Part shown: one piece after another, positions 61,662-64,000 of the stretch
Layout: each line of letters opens with the position of its first letter
Numbering within the stretch: position 1 is the stretch's first letter
Assembly: GCA_023421955.1 (NCBI GenBank)
Contig: JAEZSE010000029.1
Span: 28,182-92,181, forward strand
Direction: 5' to 3'
Source: Bacillota bacterium
GTDB taxonomy: Bacteria > Bacillota > Clostridia > Christensenellales > UMGS416
DNA length: 64,000 nucleotides
Translations under genes and position numbers: made by a program
Notes under the pieces: model-generated
The model's database searches: none
Told to the model about the DNA's origin: nothing
The model's input: the letters and a program-made list of their open reading frames with translations, nothing else

Positions 61662-62406
61662 TGTTTGCCTGAACGAATACGAGCGGGTGGACGACCTGCA
61701 ATTTGGAGGCTTGCGCATCATCCAGAGCCAGCGCGGGTTCCGCTTCGGCATGGACGCAGTGCTGCTGGCCCACTTTGCCGATGTGCGGCCCGGTGATAGG
61801 GTGGCTGACCTAGGCACTGGCACCGGCATCATCCCGATCCTGCTGTGCGGCCACACCAGAGGGAAAAGCTATGTGGGGTTGGAGATCCAGCACGAGATGG
61901 CCGAAATGGCCAATCGAAGCGTGCGGCTCAACAACCTGCAGGATCAGATACAAATCGTAGAGGGCGATCTTAGGAAAGCCCACGAGTTGCTGGGTTACAA
62001 CGGTTTTGATGTTGTGACCTGCAACCCGCCCTATGAGCGCAAGGGCGGCGGTGTGGTGTGCCAGGACATTGCCTGGACACTGGCACGCCATGAGGAGGCC
62101 TGCACACTCATGGATGTGACCCGCGCCGCGTTCAACCTGCTCCGGCAGGGCGGCAGGCTCGCGATGATCATTCGGGCTGACCGGGCCGTGGAGGTGCTGG
62201 TGACGCTGAAGGAATCACGATTGGAGCCCAAACGCATCCGCATGATCTGCCCCGGCTTGGACAGGTCTCCGAATCTTATGCTTGTAGAGGCCACCAGGGG
62301 CGGCAACCCGGGCACACGGTGGGAGCCGCCGCTGATCGTCTACGGCCCCGACGGGGCATACACGAAGGAATTAAACGCAATTTACGGCAAAACGCAGGAG
62401 GCTTGA
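61651..62406 (+). CDS. tRNA1(Val) A37 N6-methyltransferase-like (TrmN6/YabB)
   Basis: The 251-residue Rossmann methyltransferase has FRFGMDAVLLAHF, DLGTGTGIIPILL (SAM loop) and the adenine-N6 motif NPPY. This is the COG4123 group of tRNA methyltransferases. GTG 61651 has AAGGG upstream and overlaps the tlpA end by 11 bases. rsmI follows. Confidence 0.9.
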   Translation: MENDVCLNEYERVDDLQFGGLRIIQSQRGFRFGMDAVLLAHFADVRPGDRVADLGTGTGIIPILLCGHTRGKSYVGLEIQHEMAEMANRSVRLNNLQDQIQIVEGDLRKAHELLGYNGFDVVTCNPPYERKGGGVVCQDIAWTLARHEEACTLMDVTRAAFNLLRQGGRLAMIIRADRAVEVLVTLKESRLEPKRIRMICPGLDRSPNLMLVEATRGGNPGTRWEPPLIVYGPDGAYTKELNAIYGKTQEA

Positions 62407-62408
62407 CG

Positions 62409-63245
62409 GTGGGGACGGGCACATTGTATCTGGTGGGCACACCCATCGGCAACCTGGAGGACCTTTCCCTCCGCGCCGCCCGCATCCTTGGGGAGGCTGA
62501 TCTGATCGCCGCTGAGGACACCCGCCGCACATTGAAGCTTTTGAATCACCTCAATCTGCAAAAACCCGTTGTGAGTTACCATGAGCACAACCGGCGGGAA
62601 TCGGGCCGGCGGTTGGTGGAGTCTTTGCTCGAAGGCAAAACCGTGGCGTTGGTTTCCGATGCTGGCATGCCCGTGGTGTCCGACCCCGGCGCCGAGCTGG
62701 TGGCGGAGGCTTCGGCGCAGGGCTGCTCTGTTGTGGTGATCCCCGGCCCCTGCGCAGCTTCGTCTGCGCTGGTGCTCTCAGGTTTTGACGGCAGCCGTTA
62801 TACCTTTGAGGGCTTCCTGCCCCGCGAGGGCAAGCCCCGCAGGCTGGCCTTGGAAGCGCTTAAAACTGAACCCCGCACACTTATTTTTTACGAAGCACCC
62901 CACCGATTGTTGAAAACGCTCAAAGATCTGCTGGCTGCGCTTGGTGACCGCGAAGCGGCTGTGTGCAATGACATCACCAAGTTTTATGAGCGCACCGACC
63001 GGGTCAGGCTTTCCGAGGCCGTAGCCCTGTTTGAGCAGAAGGAGCCCAAGGGCGAATACGCGTTGGTCGTCAAGGGCGCGGAGCCTGTTGAAGTCAGCTA
63101 TGAAGAGGTCACCATTGAGGAACACTTGCGGCGCTATCTGGCGCAGGGCATGGCCAAGAAGGACGCTGTGAAGCAGGTGGCCAAAGACCGGGGCGTGGCA
63201 AAAAATGAGGTTTATTTGGTAGCGATGGGGATGGAGGAAGGTTAA
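62409..63245 (+). CDS. rsmI: 16S rRNA (cytidine1402-2'-O)-methyltransferase
   Basis: RsmI ribose-methylates C1402 of 16S rRNA. The 278-residue tetrapyrrole-methylase-fold protein has LVGTPIGNLEDLSLRA, AAEDTRRTLKLL, SYHEHN and SDAGMPVVSDPG. GTG 62409 has GGAGG 7 bases upstream. The yabB-rsmI order is standard in Firmicutes. Confidence 0.95.
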   Translation: MGTGTLYLVGTPIGNLEDLSLRAARILGEADLIAAEDTRRTLKLLNHLNLQKPVVSYHEHNRRESGRRLVESLLEGKTVALVSDAGMPVVSDPGAELVAEASAQGCSVVVIPGPCAASSALVLSGFDGSRYTFEGFLPREGKPRRLALEALKTEPRTLIFYEAPHRLLKTLKDLLAALGDREAAVCNDITKFYERTDRVRLSEAVALFEQKEPKGEYALVVKGAEPVEVSYEEVTIEEHLRRYLAQGMAKKDAVKQVAKDRGVAKNEVYLVAMGMEEG

Positions 63246-63266
63246 GCCACTGCTGGTGCCGAGGGC

Positions 63267-63815
63267 TTATTCGCTCGGAAGCAACCCGGTTTTCTTTAAG
63301 GCATTTCGGATCAAGAAACCCAACCCGAACGCACCGGCTATAGATAACGCATCTTTGATGAGATAAGGCACAGACACCAGCAGGAACGATTGCAGGATCG
63401 TTCTTTTTGTCACCAGCGCAAACTGCAGCACGCCCAGAGTGTGGCAGACCGCCAGGCCCGCCAGGCCAAGCAATATGGCAAGCGGTTTGATTTTCAGCTT
63501 AAGCCCTGCGCCGCAGAGCCCGGCTAGTGCGAAGAAGCCCCAGATGAAACCGCCCGTGGGCCCAAACAATGTTCCGGGCCCGCTTTGGAGTTGGGCAAAC
63601 ACCGGCACGCCCACAAGCCCCAGCAACGCATAGACTCCTGTGGACACAAGCGCCAGCTTCCAGCCCAGCACATAACCGCACAGGGCGATCGCCAGCGTCT
63701 GCAGCGTCACGGGCACGCCGGAGGGAAGCGGAAAGGCGATCTGGGCCAGCAGGGCCGTGACGGCCACAAACAAGGCTACCTGCGTGATTGTTCGAATCGA
63801 TATTGTCTTCTTCAT
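63267..63815 (-). CDS. bioY: Biotin transporter BioY
   Basis: BioY is the biotin-binding S component of an ECF transporter. The 182-residue protein has six helices and the GVPVTLQTLA and GPTGGFIWGF signatures. GGAGGGG precedes the ATG, which overlaps the birA stop. Confidence 0.93.
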   Translation of the reverse strand: MKKTISIRTITQVALFVAVTALLAQIAFPLPSGVPVTLQTLAIALCGYVLGWKLALVSTGVYALLGLVGVPVFAQLQSGPGTLFGPTGGFIWGFFALAGLCGAGLKLKIKPLAILLGLAGLAVCHTLGVLQFALVTKRTILQSFLLVSVPYLIKDALSIAGAFGLGFLIRNALKKTGLLPSE

Positions 63816-64000
63816 AGATTGGACCCCTCCGCCGGTTTGATGCTGATTTCTCCTGCGCCAAGCGCCCTAATCTCCCCACTCGTCTGCTGCACGACCAGCC
63901 TGCCGTCCTCGTCAATGCTCAGAGCGCGAACTGTCTCGCCGCTGCCGACGATCACCACATCGCGGCCGATCACCGCCGACCGCTCCCGATACCCTTGCAG
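63812..64000 (-). CDS. birA: Biotin-protein ligase BirA, C-terminal part (partial)
   Basis: The minus strand is open from the window edge to a TGA at 63812, encoding 62 residues with YRERSAVIGRDVVI, ETVRALSIDEDGRLVV and GEISIK. This is the SH3-like C-terminal domain of biotin ligases. It overlaps bioY (ATGA), a biotin operon. The rest lies outside the window. Confidence 0.88.
   Translation of the reverse strand: MQGYRERSAVIGRDVVIVGSGETVRALSIDEDGRLVVQQTSGEIRALGAGEISIKPAEGSNL

Overview
The window looks like a chromosomal segment of a Gram-positive anaerobe of the Firmicutes, probably class Clostridia, with fairly high G+C outside a few AT-rich patches. The evidence is the def-fmt-rsmB-rlmN-prpC-prkC(PASTA)-rsgA-rpe-thiN run, a murB-PHP-rapZ cluster, yhbY-nadD-yqeK-rsfS, a CIRCE operator, LPXTG surface proteins with a sortase, SigA-type promoters with 17-nt spacers, and purine-rich ribosome binding sites, often before GTG or TTG starts. 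No CRISPR array, rRNA operon, phage or intact transposon was seen.

Layout. 1-2.4 kb: the end of a VOC protein, a frameshifted small gene, a DUF2284 protein and a membrane-anchored Ntn hydrolase. 2.5-14.7 kb: priA, an AT-rich insert bounded by a second copy of the priA 3' end, then a tightly overlapping operon linking N-terminal protein processing, rRNA modification, Ser/Thr phospho-signalling and ribosome assembly. 14.8-25.9 kb: a DUF4259-like gene coupled to a U32 peptidase, a moxR-DUF58-membrane protein operon, uvrC with an apparently leaderless promoter, and small membrane or zinc-ribbon proteins. 26-30.7 kb: a possible structured RNA, a frameshifted cupin gene, three membrane proteins and an AraC/GyrI regulator.

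30.7-36.9 kb is a cell-surface locus: a sortase, a BspA-type leucine-rich-repeat LPXTG protein, and a secreted LPXTG protein whose mature N-terminus is a ubiquitin domain, about two thirds identical to eukaryotic ubiquitin by hand alignment. htpG with a CIRCE operator follows. 36.9-50.6 kb: a proline-iminopeptidase-like hydrolase, a PHP phosphoesterase, a large DEAH helicase with membrane segments, a two-domain VOC protein, an Lrp-LysE pair, dapA with a dapB that is fused to tandem aspartokinase-type ACT domains, a lipoprotein, an MFS transporter and a membrane-anchored coiled-coil protein. 50.7-64 kb: murB-PHP-rapZ (without yvcK-whiA), a nucleotidyltransferase-like gene, citrate synthase, an odd tRNA-Ile(UAU)-like gene, an AEC transporter and yhbY behind near-identical promoters, a membrane-bound Mrr-like nuclease fold, nadD-yqeK-rsfS, a WYL regulator, a TlpA-like lipoprotein, two RNA methyltransferases, and bioY-birA at the edge.

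The most unusual items are the sortase-anchored ubiquitin-domain protein, the DapB-ACT-ACT fusion, the membrane-spanning helicase, two promoters that start transcription at the A of the start codon, and the priA 3'-end duplication around an AT-rich insert. Three single-base expansions in 4-base homopolymers explain two broken genes and may be sequencing errors.
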